Shown: one piece after another, positions 1 through 7,587 of the stretch
How positions within the stretch are numbered: position 1 is the stretch's first letter
Layout of the letters: each line of letters opens with the position of its first letter
The notes under the pieces: generated by a model
What the model was told of the DNA's origin: nothing
Seen by the model: the letters and a program-made list of their open reading frames with translations, nothing else
Databases searched by the model: none
From: Legionella_A sp049239925
GTDB lineage: Bacteria; Pseudomonadota; Gammaproteobacteria; Legionellales; Legionellaceae
Direction of reading: 5' to 3'
Assembly: GCA_049239925.1 (NCBI GenBank)
Contig: JBMLTO010000104.1
Span: 1-24,884, forward strand
DNA: 24,884 nucleotides
Made by a program: the position numbers and the translations under genes

Positions 1-151
1 ACAAAAAATACTGATTTTTATGAATTAATCAATGACTGTTGCGTAAGGTGAGTTAGGTAGAATCTTTGAAATATGCATAGCTCGATCTTCACTTTGTTTT
101 TTTGACGAAAACCAATTTGATCACATCTTGCTATGCATGTCACTCTTTTTT

Positions 152-176
152 AACAAAAGCAACCTTTTGTTTTTTA
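152..176 (+). terminator. Rho-independent-like terminator
   Basis: The arms AACAAAAG (152-159) and CTTTTGTT (164-171) pair perfectly over 8 bp around a CAAC loop, and the 3' arm runs into a T tract. The stem is AT-rich, so its strength is uncertain. The T tract lies on the plus-strand 3' side, which fits the end of a plus-strand gene to the left of the window. Confidence 0.45.
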
Positions 177-196
177 AACATTAATTTTTAAAAAAA

Positions 197-222
197 CTGA
201 AGATACTTCAGGGCCTTGGCCC
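197..222. repeat. Two tandem small inverted repeats
   Basis: CTGAAG-ATA-CTTCAG (197-211) is followed at once by GGGCC-TT-GGCCC (211-222), sharing one G. Both stems are perfect. No T tract follows, so this is not a standard terminator. It may be a protein site or an RNA hairpin in the intergenic leader. Confidence 0.35.
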
Positions 223-371
223 AACCTACAACAGATTGATTAAATTTTAATGCCACAGCCGTGGTTCGAAGATATCGGAAATCAAGCGGGGTCACAAGCG
301 AACAGGCTATGTTGACAAAAATAAACTAGGTAATCAAACCTTAACGGTAACGATACAACCCCAATTACGAT

Positions 372-380
372 TGTTATGCT
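372..380 (+). promoter_or_regulatory. Possible extended -10 promoter for the ion-channel gene
   Basis: TGTTATGCT fits an extended -10 (TGnTATnnT). It lies about 60 bp before the ATG at 440. No good -35 hexamer sits 17 bp upstream. The start codon has a GGTGA ribosome site at 430-434 with 5-nt spacing. Confidence 0.3.
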
Positions 381-439
381 ATTATTAGTTTATTCCTTGA
401 CTTATTTTTTTATTTATCAAAAAAATTATGGTGAATTAA

Positions 440-1228
440 ATGGACAAATTTTCCGTATCCCTCAAAGACCTCATATCTACAAAAGCATGGGCCAATTGTA
501 TTGCCCTCCTGATTGTTATTAATACACTTGTTCTGGGCATGGAAACATACCCAGGGGTTATGAAAACTTATGGCAACATTTTAAATAGTATTGATCAAAC
601 AATACTATACGTATTTATCCTGGAACTTTTGTTACGGCTTATTGTCTACCGTTTTAATTTTTTCAAAGATCCATGGTCTATGTTCGATTTTTTTGTGATT
701 GCAATAGCATTAATTCCTGCTCAAGATGCCTTCAGCGCTCTCAGAGCAGCTCGTGCATTGCGAGTACTTCGTTTAATTTCCGTATTTCCTAAACTTAGAA
801 AAGTTATTGAAGGATTAGTAAGAGCCATACCTGGCATATGCGCAATTGCTGGCGTTATGGCCATTATCATTTGTGTTTTTGGCTTAATCGCAAGCAGATT
901 ATACGGTGCTGCTTTTCCAGAGTGGTTTGGTAATTTACATTTATCTATTTTTAGTTTATTTCAAATTATGACGCTAGAAGGTTGGCCAGATATCGTTCGA
1001 ACAATCATGCAGCAAAAACCCTTCGCCTGGATCTTCTTCATAACTTATATTTTGATTGCTACATTTAGTGTTCTCAATCTTTTTATCGCGGTAGTTGTTG
1101 ATGCGATGCAAAAAAATAATAATGAAAACATAGAAGATAACCAAGAAAATCCTAACAAAGAACAAATGGATTCTATAAATAAAAAATTGGATTTAATTAT
1201 AGAGACAATAAATCATAACAAACATTAA
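440..1228 (+). CDS. Voltage-gated cation channel, single-domain (BacNav/CavMr-like)
   Basis: A 262-residue inner-membrane ion channel of the 6TM, single-domain bacterial voltage-gated family; four copies would form one pore. The S4 voltage sensor is plain, with arginines every third residue (R102, R105, R108, R111). S5 (about 130-155), a pore helix (about 166-178) and S6 (about 195-222) follow. The filter reads TLEGWPD (178-184), whereas sodium-selective NaChBac and NavAb have TLESW. From memory, the native calcium channel CavMr also has Gly after the Glu and Asp at the end of this motif, so calcium permeation is plausible but inferred. The C-terminus (about 240-258) is a polar heptad-like helix, as in the family's tetramerising coiled coil. 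Start: ATG with GGTGA at 5 nt. It looks monocistronic. Confidence 0.9.
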   Translation: MDKFSVSLKDLISTKAWANCIALLIVINTLVLGMETYPGVMKTYGNILNSIDQTILYVFILELLLRLIVYRFNFFKDPWSMFDFFVIAIALIPAQDAFSALRAARALRVLRLISVFPKLRKVIEGLVRAIPGICAIAGVMAIIICVFGLIASRLYGAAFPEWFGNLHLSIFSLFQIMTLEGWPDIVRTIMQQKPFAWIFFITYILIATFSVLNLFIAVVVDAMQKNNNENIEDNQENPNKEQMDSINKKLDLIIETINHNKH

Positions 1229-1317
1229 TTTGCTATTACTTTAAACCATGATGCTTCGAGATCATAAGGCTTGTTTTTGCTACCAAGATTGCTATAAGCG
1301 TCTAATATCAAATCGGT

Positions 1318-1323
1318 TATAAT
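1318..1323 (+). promoter_or_regulatory. Probable -10 box for the 1359 gene
   Basis: A perfect TATAAT lies 36 bp before the ATG at 1359, giving a short leader of about 30 nt. No clear -35 element is seen at 16-18 bp upstream. Confidence 0.4.
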
Positions 1324-1358
1324 GATTCGCTAAACATCAGTACCTTTGTGACAACGAT

Positions 1359-1619
1359 ATGCTAACTCAATTCATTCAACACTATTTTATTGAGCTACAA
1401 AATTTGAATTATTTGCTTCTTATAGTAAATAGTTTACTCCACCTCCTTTTTGCCGGTGGAGTAGCTCGTGATGCTGGCGAACTAAACCGGCGTGGACAAA
1501 ACCTCGCATTAGTTTCAGCCTCAACGTGGGCATTTGCTACATTAATAGGTGGCATCATTACAGCAGCCATCTATTGGTTTATACACCATTCAACGTTAAC
1601 TAGGCCAACAATCAAGTAA
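1359..1619 (+). CDS. Small two-helix membrane protein, unknown function
   Basis: An 86-residue hypothetical protein I do not recognise. Two hydrophobic segments (about 17-35 and 55-74) flank a polar loop, rich in Arg, Asp and Gly, around 36-50. It therefore probably sits in the inner membrane as a hairpin. A TATAAT box 36 bp upstream supports expression; the ribosome site is weak. The next gene begins 43 bp downstream on the same strand, so the two may be co-transcribed. Codon use and composition match the neighbours. Support is the composition and context only. Confidence 0.6.
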   Translation: MLTQFIQHYFIELQNLNYLLLIVNSLLHLLFAGGVARDAGELNRRGQNLALVSASTWAFATLIGGIITAAIYWFIHHSTLTRPTIK

Positions 1620-1662
1620 CGCTAGGGATTAGACTGCAACGACCACACGACAAGGATCTCGT

Positions 1663-3216
1663 ATGACACAATTATTTAGACCAATTGTAGGTCTAATCCA
1701 AGGGATAATCATTTACTATTTCCTCTACTGCAATCAATTAAGTGATGAAATAAAGCTAGCTGGTTTAGTCATAACATCTTTTCCATTGTTTGCATTACAA
1801 TTAAAACTACCTAATAAAAATAATTGGTTGTTAGCAATAACATTATTAATTCCTATGGCGATTGCTTATAGTTATGCAGCTTTATACTTGCTTACAGTCA
1901 CAGCAATCCTTGATAACTATGTAGCCACCTTACTAGCAGGACAATGCGTAATCAGTGCATTTATTGTTACAATTTTTTATTGCGTGAGTATGGATGACCA
2001 TCAATACTCACCATCATCAGTATACGCGATGCTCTTTCATCAAACTTGGGAAATTATCCTAAAGATTGTTTTAGGTTCACTCCTGCTGAGTTTTTTTTGG
2101 GGATTAAGCGCACTAGCAGCTCTGTTATTTGAAATTCTAGACATTACTTTTATCAGTAGGATTATTTCTAGTAAAGAGTTCTATAGTATAACTCCAACCG
2201 TAGTATTTGGAATGGGAATGTCCATATTGAATGAAAAAGAATTTATTTTATATAGATTCAGACAAATAATCCTAGCATTTTGCAAACTAGCTTACCCAAT
2301 ATATGTGATTATAACCACAAGCTTTTTGCTATTATTTCCTTTCTCATCTCAAACCCTTGCTGATTTTTGGCCTCTAATTATTTTACTAAATATTGTAAAT
2401 ATTATCTTATTCAACAATATATTTCAGGAAGGACTGAATCAACAACCATATAGACCATGGTTTGCAAACATTATTTGTCTGTGTCTTTTATTATCTGGTG
2501 GTTATTCACTTTACATCCTTAAATTTGCAAAATACCAACTTCTTGATCATGATCTAACACCTAGCCATTTATTAATAGCCATCGCCTTAGCTCTCAATGC
2601 ATTATATGGGTTAGGATATATCGTAGCTATTTTTATCAACAATAAACCCTGGATGAACTTAGTAAAATCCATCAATATATCACTTGCTATATTAATAGCG
2701 TGCTTATACTTAGGCTTAAGCCTACCTTGGTTGAACATCGTTACTCTCACTGCTCATTATAACTTTCGACACTTACTCAATCAGCAAACCCTTGCTATTC
2801 AGACTCCAAGCCAAGTATCAACCTACTTCGTTGGTATCGATATGCGTGGTAGTCATTTAACCGGACGTTATTTACGTCTTGCTAATCTTAGCCATAGCAA
2901 TTTAGAACACGCTAATCTAACCAAAACAGATTTATACGGCGCTCAATTAAAATCTAGCAATTTATCTCATGCCATACTTACTGCTACAAATTTTGATATG
3001 GCACAGTTAGAAAATACAAATCTTACTGGTGCCATTGTCACCAATGCTTCGTTCAATAATTGTTGGTTTAACCAAGCAATTCTTGATCATGTTGAATTTT
3101 ATGACGTTGATTTAACGACTGCTGTTGGTTTACAACAGTCTGAGCTTGATAAAGCTTGTGGCAACAACGTAAAATTACCAGAAAATTTACATATTTCATC
3201 CTGCAAAACTCAGTAA
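1663..3216 (+). CDS. Polytopic membrane protein (DUF4153-like) with C-terminal pentapeptide repeats
   Basis: 517 residues in two parts. Residues 1 to about 365 hold roughly ten hydrophobic segments and resemble DUF4153-type integral membrane proteins in layout; that assignment is tentative. Residues about 393-487 are pentapeptide repeats of the A(N/D)Lxx type (ANLSH, SNLEH, ANLTK, TDLYG and so on), which fold as a right-handed quadrilateral beta helix. The tail, with LDKACG and LPENL, is typical of the end of pentapeptide proteins. The helix presumably projects from the membrane as a protein-binding surface. The ATG has AAGGA at 6 nt. No catalytic motif is visible and the function is unknown. 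Confidence 0.75.
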   Translation: MTQLFRPIVGLIQGIIIYYFLYCNQLSDEIKLAGLVITSFPLFALQLKLPNKNNWLLAITLLIPMAIAYSYAALYLLTVTAILDNYVATLLAGQCVISAFIVTIFYCVSMDDHQYSPSSVYAMLFHQTWEIILKIVLGSLLLSFFWGLSALAALLFEILDITFISRIISSKEFYSITPTVVFGMGMSILNEKEFILYRFRQIILAFCKLAYPIYVIITTSFLLLFPFSSQTLADFWPLIILLNIVNIILFNNIFQEGLNQQPYRPWFANIICLCLLLSGGYSLYILKFAKYQLLDHDLTPSHLLIAIALALNALYGLGYIVAIFINNKPWMNLVKSINISLAILIACLYLGLSLPWLNIVTLTAHYNFRHLLNQQTLAIQTPSQVSTYFVGIDMRGSHLTGRYLRLANLSHSNLEHANLTKTDLYGAQLKSSNLSHAILTATNFDMAQLENTNLTGAIVTNASFNNCWFNQAILDHVEFYDVDLTTAVGLQQSELDKACGNNVKLPENLHISSCKTQ

Positions 3217-3266
3217 AATAAATTATCCTGATTAGCTCAGATTGAGTTAAACATGATAACTGATAC

Positions 3267-3294
3267 TTGCCTTATGCAATTATTCTGAGATAAT
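3267..3294 (+). promoter_or_regulatory. Likely promoter of the rhodanese-grxC-secB-gpsA operon
   Basis: TTGCCT (3267-3272), a 16-bp spacer and GATAAT (3289-3294) give a reasonable sigma-70 match, 31 bp before the first ATG. Confidence 0.5.
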
Positions 3295-3325
3295 TCAATT
3301 TGGAGTATACATTAAAAGGTTTTCA

Positions 3326-3751
3326 ATGGATCAAATAATTCAATTCTCAATCAATCATTGGGTGCTTTGGTTAGCCCTAATTATTGTTTTATTACTAATA
3401 ATCATTAATGAAGCTATTAGTCAGAAACAACGTGCAAAAGAATTAACCCCTGCTGCCTTGGTTGATGAAATTAATCAACATGACGCATTAATAGTTGATT
3501 TACGTGATTTAGCCTCTTACCAAGCAGGCCATATCATTCATGCAATTCATGCTACAGAAAATGATTTCGCCGAGCAACGCATGGACAATCATAAGAATAA
3601 ACGGCTAATTTTAGTTTGCAATAAAGGCCTTCAATCATCAGCACTGGCAACTAAGTTGCGTAAACAAGGCTTTCAACAAACAATGCTGCTGGCAGGTGGT
3701 ATAAACGCCTGGACGGCAGCTAATATGCCATTAGTGAAGACAGGTAAATAA
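3326..3751 (+). CDS. yibN: Membrane-anchored rhodanese-like sulfurtransferase (YibN-like)
   Basis: 141 residues: an N-terminal membrane anchor (about 10-28), then a single rhodanese domain (about 40-137). The rhodanese signature VDLR lies at 57-60. The active-site loop is CNKGLQS with the catalytic cysteine at C98; this cysteine would carry a persulfide. The C-terminal GGINAW motif is typical. E. coli YibN has the same anchor-plus-domain layout and sits at the same place ahead of grxC, secB and gpsA. The physiological sulfur acceptor is not known to me. The start has AAAAGG at 6 nt, and grxC starts 2 bp after the stop, so the genes form one operon. Confidence 0.88.
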   Translation: MDQIIQFSINHWVLWLALIIVLLLIIINEAISQKQRAKELTPAALVDEINQHDALIVDLRDLASYQAGHIIHAIHATENDFAEQRMDNHKNKRLILVCNKGLQSSALATKLRKQGFQQTMLLAGGINAWTAANMPLVKTGK

Positions 3752-3753
3752 CA

Positions 3754-4008
3754 ATGGTCGAAATTATTATCTACACCAAAACTTATTGTCCATATTGTAT
3801 CCGTGCCAAAGAGTTACTTGCTAAAAAGGGGCAAGCGTTCACGGAGATCAGTATTGATGAAAACCCTACAATGCGCGAGGAAATGATTCGTAAAAGCAAT
3901 AGAACAACAGTGCCACAAATTTTTATCAATGGCCAGGCAATTGGTGGTTGTGATGATATGCATGCTCTTGAACATAGTGGGCAATTAGATAAACTCTTAC
4001 AAGGATAG
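3754..4008 (+). CDS. grxC: Glutaredoxin 3 (GrxC)
   Basis: 84 residues, the normal length for class I dithiol glutaredoxin. It reduces protein disulfides and glutathione mixed disulfides in the cytoplasm using glutathione. The active site is C12-P-Y-C15. The cis-proline motif TVPQIFING and the GGCDD glutathione-binding turn are intact. It lies 2 bp after the rhodanese and 9 bp before secB, in the order known from enterobacteria, so it is a central member of the redox/export operon. Confidence 0.95.
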   Translation: MVEIIIYTKTYCPYCIRAKELLAKKGQAFTEISIDENPTMREEMIRKSNRTTVPQIFINGQAIGGCDDMHALEHSGQLDKLLQG

Positions 4009-4017
4009 AGAACAATT

Positions 4018-4503
4018 ATGAATGACCAAGCAAAAAGCGTACAGCAAACAACAGAAGCGCAATTTATGATCCAGCGTATTTATATAAAGAATTTATCTTT
4101 TGAAACCACTAATACGCCAGAGATATTTCAACAAAAATGGGAACCTGAATTATCATTAGATTTAAACACGCAGTATAAAACTCTAGAAAGCAATATATAT
4201 GAAGTGTCTTTAACCGTTACAGCAACCGTTAAAAACCAAAACTCAACCGCATTTTTAGTTGAAGTACAGCAAGCAGGTATCTTCACTATACAAGGCGCGC
4301 CATCAGATCAATTGGATCATTTGCTCGGTAGCTTTTGTCCAAGTATTTTGTACCCATACGCTCGTGAGGCTATTACTGCCGAAGTCATTCGTGGAAGCTT
4401 CCCTCAGCTTGTTTTAGCGCCTATAAATTTTGATGCATTATTTATGCAACAAATGGAAGAAAAGCTTAAAAATGCTGAGCAACCTGCTGAAATACCGCAT
4501 TAA
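4018..4503 (+). CDS. secB: Protein-export chaperone SecB
   Basis: 161 residues, the usual length. SecB is a cytosolic tetrameric chaperone that holds preproteins unfolded and passes them to SecA. The conserved segments are visible: the IYIKNLSFE strand near residues 21-29, the WEPEL element, FLVEVQQAGIF, and the C-terminal half with CPSILYPYARE and FPQLVLAPINFDALF. The stop codon shares one base with the gpsA start (TAATG), a strong sign of translational coupling. SecB is typical of proteobacteria. Confidence 0.96.
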   Translation: MNDQAKSVQQTTEAQFMIQRIYIKNLSFETTNTPEIFQQKWEPELSLDLNTQYKTLESNIYEVSLTVTATVKNQNSTAFLVEVQQAGIFTIQGAPSDQLDHLLGSFCPSILYPYAREAITAEVIRGSFPQLVLAPINFDALFMQQMEEKLKNAEQPAEIPH

Positions 4504-5495
4504 TGATGAATAACCATACGATTGCCATCTTGGGTGCTGGGTCATGGGGAACTGCTGTTGCTATTCACCTAGCGCGTATAGGCAATCGTGTTTTATTATG
4601 GGGACACCGTCAAGCCCATATCGATGAGTTATCAAAGCTAGCGTGTAATGAACGTTACTTACCTAATATTCCTTTTCCACCTAGCTTATTCCTATCCAAC
4701 GATTTGGATTATTGCCTAGCTGAATCAACTATAATTATCTGCGCAGTTCCTTCGCATGCATTCGCCGATTTGCTGCACAAACTTGATAAGCCAACAGCTG
4801 GTTTAGCCTGGCTCACCAAAGGAATCGATCCAAATCAACATGTATTATTAAGTACACTGGTTGCTGATAAATGGGGAAATGATTATCCGATTGCAGTTAT
4901 TTCAGGACCTTCTTTCGCACGCGAGCTAGCACTGGGTATGCCAACCGCACTCACCGTAGCAGGAAATGATCGTGCATATGTCAAAACCATCCAGAAAATT
5001 TTACACAGCAATACTCTCCGGGTGTATCATACTGATGATGCAATAGGGGTACAATTATGTGGTGCGGTAAAAAATGTTTTGGCAATTGCTTGTGGTGTTA
5101 GTGACGGACTAAACTATGGGGCAAATGCAAAAGCAGCACTAATCACCCGCGGGCTTGCTGAAATGAGCCGTTTAGGAACAAGTTTTGGAGCACGCCAGGA
5201 AACATTTATGGGCCTTGCTGGTATCGGTGATCTGGTATTGACATGTACTGATAATCAATCAAGAAATCGACGCTTTGGTATCAAACTAGGACAGGGGCTC
5301 GATCCTATTGATGCAGAGCAACAAATCAGCCAAGTCGTGGAAGGTAAATATAATGCACAACAAGTCTGCACATTAGCAGCCCAGCAACAAATCGAGATGC
5401 CGATTTGCTCGATTATCACCGAATTATTGCAAAATAAAATGACAGCGTCACAAGCTGCAGAGCAGCTGATGAAACGACCTGCTCGTAAAGAATAG
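4503..5495 (+). CDS. gpsA: Glycerol-3-phosphate dehydrogenase [NAD(P)+] (GpsA)
   Basis: 330 residues, full length. It reduces dihydroxyacetone phosphate to sn-glycerol-3-phosphate in the cytoplasm, the backbone for phospholipids. The Rossmann motif GAGSWG is at 11-16, WLTKG with K106 and the catalytic-lysine motif GAVKN (K190) are present, and GIGDLVLTC follows near 240. Two tandem ATG codons are available; the first overlaps the secB stop by one base and is chosen for coupling. It ends the operon; in E. coli cysE would follow, and here it does not. Confidence 0.96.
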   Translation: MMNNHTIAILGAGSWGTAVAIHLARIGNRVLLWGHRQAHIDELSKLACNERYLPNIPFPPSLFLSNDLDYCLAESTIIICAVPSHAFADLLHKLDKPTAGLAWLTKGIDPNQHVLLSTLVADKWGNDYPIAVISGPSFARELALGMPTALTVAGNDRAYVKTIQKILHSNTLRVYHTDDAIGVQLCGAVKNVLAIACGVSDGLNYGANAKAALITRGLAEMSRLGTSFGARQETFMGLAGIGDLVLTCTDNQSRNRRFGIKLGQGLDPIDAEQQISQVVEGKYNAQQVCTLAAQQQIEMPICSIITELLQNKMTASQAAEQLMKRPARKE

Positions 5496-5553
5496 TAGCT
5501 TTTGTAGAACTGTGGAAATGAGATCTGAAAGATAGAGTTAGTTTGTTGTATGG

Positions 5554-5588
5554 CTAGTGCTATTGTCGAGGAAGGCGAATAGCTAGGA
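5554..5588. terminator. Possible weak hairpin between convergent gpsA and dehydratase genes
   Basis: GCTATT (5559-5564) and AATAGC (5578-5583) pair, and flanking CTAG tetranucleotides can extend the stem with a two-base bulge. No T tract is seen. The hairpin overlaps the stop of the minus-strand dehydratase. A role in ending the two convergent transcripts is only a guess. Confidence 0.2.
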
Positions 5589-7472
5589 TCGCCCCATAAC
5601 TGATGATTTTTCAGAATCCCCTGCCAAGAGAAAACTAGATTCCGGGACTAAATAACGTAGCAGATCAAACAATTCATCAACACGATATTCATTGCATGCT
5701 GTAGATAATCGATGCATCGCTTCCACTAACTCCTGCCAATCTATATGACGAACATTTGCCTTAAATAATTTCTCGTGTTCAGTTGGCAACAATTGTTCAG
5801 ATACATGAAAAAGTTCTTCATACAATTTTTCACCAGGTCGTAAACCAATATATTCAATTTGAATATCTTTACCTGGAACCTTGCCAGCAAGACGGATCAT
5901 TTGCTCTGCCAAATAACGAATTTTAATAGGCTCCCCCATATCAAGAACAAAAATTTCTCCACCTTGACCATTAACCATGGCCTGGAGTATAAGCTGGCTC
6001 GCTTCTGGAATAGTCATAAAATAACGTTCGATATCTGGATGCGTAACTGTTAACGGACCACCTCGATCTAATTGCTTTTGAAACAAAGGTACCACGCTCC
6101 CAACGGACCCTAAAACATTACCGAAGCGCACGGTAATAAATTGTGTTTGAACTCTGTTATTTAAATTTTGACAATATAACTCCGCAACGCGCTTAGTAGT
6201 TCCCATCACATTGGTTGGGTTTACCGCTTTGTCTGTTGAAATTAAAATAAATTTGCCAACCCCATGAGTAATACTTGCTTCAGCCAGTAACTGCGTACCT
6301 ATAATATTATTATAAACAGCCGTACGCAGTTGTTCTTCTAACATAGGTACATGCTTAAACGCTGCAGCATGAAAAACAATTTCAGGTTTGGTAATTGCTA
6401 ATGTATAGTCAATTGCTGCACGATCCGTCACATCTACTAGAACTACCTGACAAGTTAACTCGGGGAATTTAATCGATAGTTCTTGATCAATCTTATATAA
6501 ATTAAACTCGTTATTATCAATAATGACTAGTTTTTTTGGTGATAATGTCATTATTTGCCTGCATAGTTCTGAACCAATAGAACCACCACCGCCTGTGACT
6601 AAAACACATTTATGCCGAATAGTGACTGCAATTTGTTCCCAGTTTAATTCAACTTGATCTCGACCTAATAGATCTTCAATACAAACATCTCTGAGTGAGT
6701 TTACTTTGATCTGGCCATTAACCAAAGCCTGCAAACTAGGCAGCGTACGAAAAGGAATATTGCACTGTTCGCAATAACTTACAATTCGCCGCATGGTCGC
6801 AGAACGAGCAGATGGAGTAGCAATCAGGATCAAATCCACGTGTAATGTTGTTACTAAATAGGTTAAATCAGAAATGGGACCTAAAACAGAAATACCATGT
6901 ACCTCCAAACCAAGCTTGCTGGAGTTATCATCCACTAAACCAACAATAGTATATAAACCTGAACGTTTTAAATCTCTAATCAAACTCTCTCCTGCTTGGC
7001 CTGCACCTATTATTAATACACGTTGTACATTTACAGGATCATGATGGTTCTGTTTATCATAGTAGCTACGAAAAACTAATCGAGCCCCACCTAATAGTGT
7101 TATTAAGATAATACTGTATAAAGGAACGATCGAACGTGGAATATGAGATAAAATTGAACTCATATAAAACAACGGTATAGACAAAAAAACAGCAGTAAAT
7201 ACTGATTTGATTATACGTGAAATATCATTTATCGAAGAAAAGCGCCATAAACCACGATAAACTTTAAAATGATAATAACAAACTAGTTGTACAACTACGA
7301 GTATAGCCAATGCTAATAACGAATAGTCGGTCGTGAGATCCGTTGGAAATGGCTGCAAATTATAACGTAATCCATAAGCCAAATACCACGCAACAGGAAT
7401 GACCAAAGCATCGTACATAATCACCGGAAACTTGCGATATATTTTTAGTATAAAAGCAGTCAACTTAGCCAT
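5583..7472 (-). CDS. Membrane-bound nucleoside-diphosphate-sugar 4,6-dehydratase (WbpM/PglF-like)
   Basis: 629 residues from the chosen start. Four transmembrane helices (about 15-130) precede a CoA-binding-type Rossmann fold (IGAGQAG, 155-161) and a catalytic SDR domain with TGGGGSIG at 293-300. In place of the usual YxxxK, the active site has M423xxxK427 (NVMGTTKR) after STDK, the altered triad known for the WbpM/PglF subfamily that converts UDP-GlcNAc to a UDP-4-keto-6-deoxy sugar. It acts at the cytoplasmic face and feeds O-antigen or other surface glycans. The frame stays open to a TTG at 7502 and an ATG at 7496, but the ATG at 7472 is preferred because AAGGA lies 11 nt upstream and the others lack a ribosome site. 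It follows the aminotransferase by 115 bp. Confidence 0.88.
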   Translation of the reverse strand: MAKLTAFILKIYRKFPVIMYDALVIPVAWYLAYGLRYNLQPFPTDLTTDYSLLALAILVVVQLVCYYHFKVYRGLWRFSSINDISRIIKSVFTAVFLSIPLFYMSSILSHIPRSIVPLYSIILITLLGGARLVFRSYYDKQNHHDPVNVQRVLIIGAGQAGESLIRDLKRSGLYTIVGLVDDNSSKLGLEVHGISVLGPISDLTYLVTTLHVDLILIATPSARSATMRRIVSYCEQCNIPFRTLPSLQALVNGQIKVNSLRDVCIEDLLGRDQVELNWEQIAVTIRHKCVLVTGGGGSIGSELCRQIMTLSPKKLVIIDNNEFNLYKIDQELSIKFPELTCQVVLVDVTDRAAIDYTLAITKPEIVFHAAAFKHVPMLEEQLRTAVYNNIIGTQLLAEASITHGVGKFILISTDKAVNPTNVMGTTKRVAELYCQNLNNRVQTQFITVRFGNVLGSVGSVVPLFQKQLDRGGPLTVTHPDIERYFMTIPEASQLILQAMVNGQGGEIFVLDMGEPIKIRYLAEQMIRLAGKVPGKDIQIEYIGLRPGEKLYEELFHVSEQLLPTEHEKLFKANVRHIDWQELVEAMHRLSTACNEYRVDELFDLLRYLVPESSFLLAGDSEKSSVMGRS

Positions 7473-7587
7473 ATCCCATTCTTTCCTTCGACCCATAAGC
7501 AATTAAATGTACGCCAAAATATTAACCAGCCAAACGGTTGTCAATAAATTAGCTCACTTAACGCTAAAAAATTCGCGTACATCAATA

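Larger units (their letters stand above)
1..439. other. Leader region without a recognised gene
   Basis: No convincing complete gene lies here. Frame 1 is open from the window edge to a TGA at 49-51 (16 codons), which could be the tail of a plus-strand gene outside the window, but that is too short to call. The region contains a terminator-like hairpin (152-176), two adjacent small hairpins (197-222) and a possible promoter just upstream of the ion-channel gene, all listed separately. Positions 240-340 hold nothing I can name. Confidence 0.4.

Noticed and set aside
1229..1358. Terminator after the ion-channel gene
   Set aside because: ATGAT...ATCAT around 1248-1265 can pair only over 5 bp with a large loop; too weak to list.
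5859..6053. Plus-strand open frame inside the dehydratase gene
   Set aside because: It lies wholly opposite a well-supported long gene and has no ribosome site or recognisable content; the same holds for other small antisense frames within known genes.
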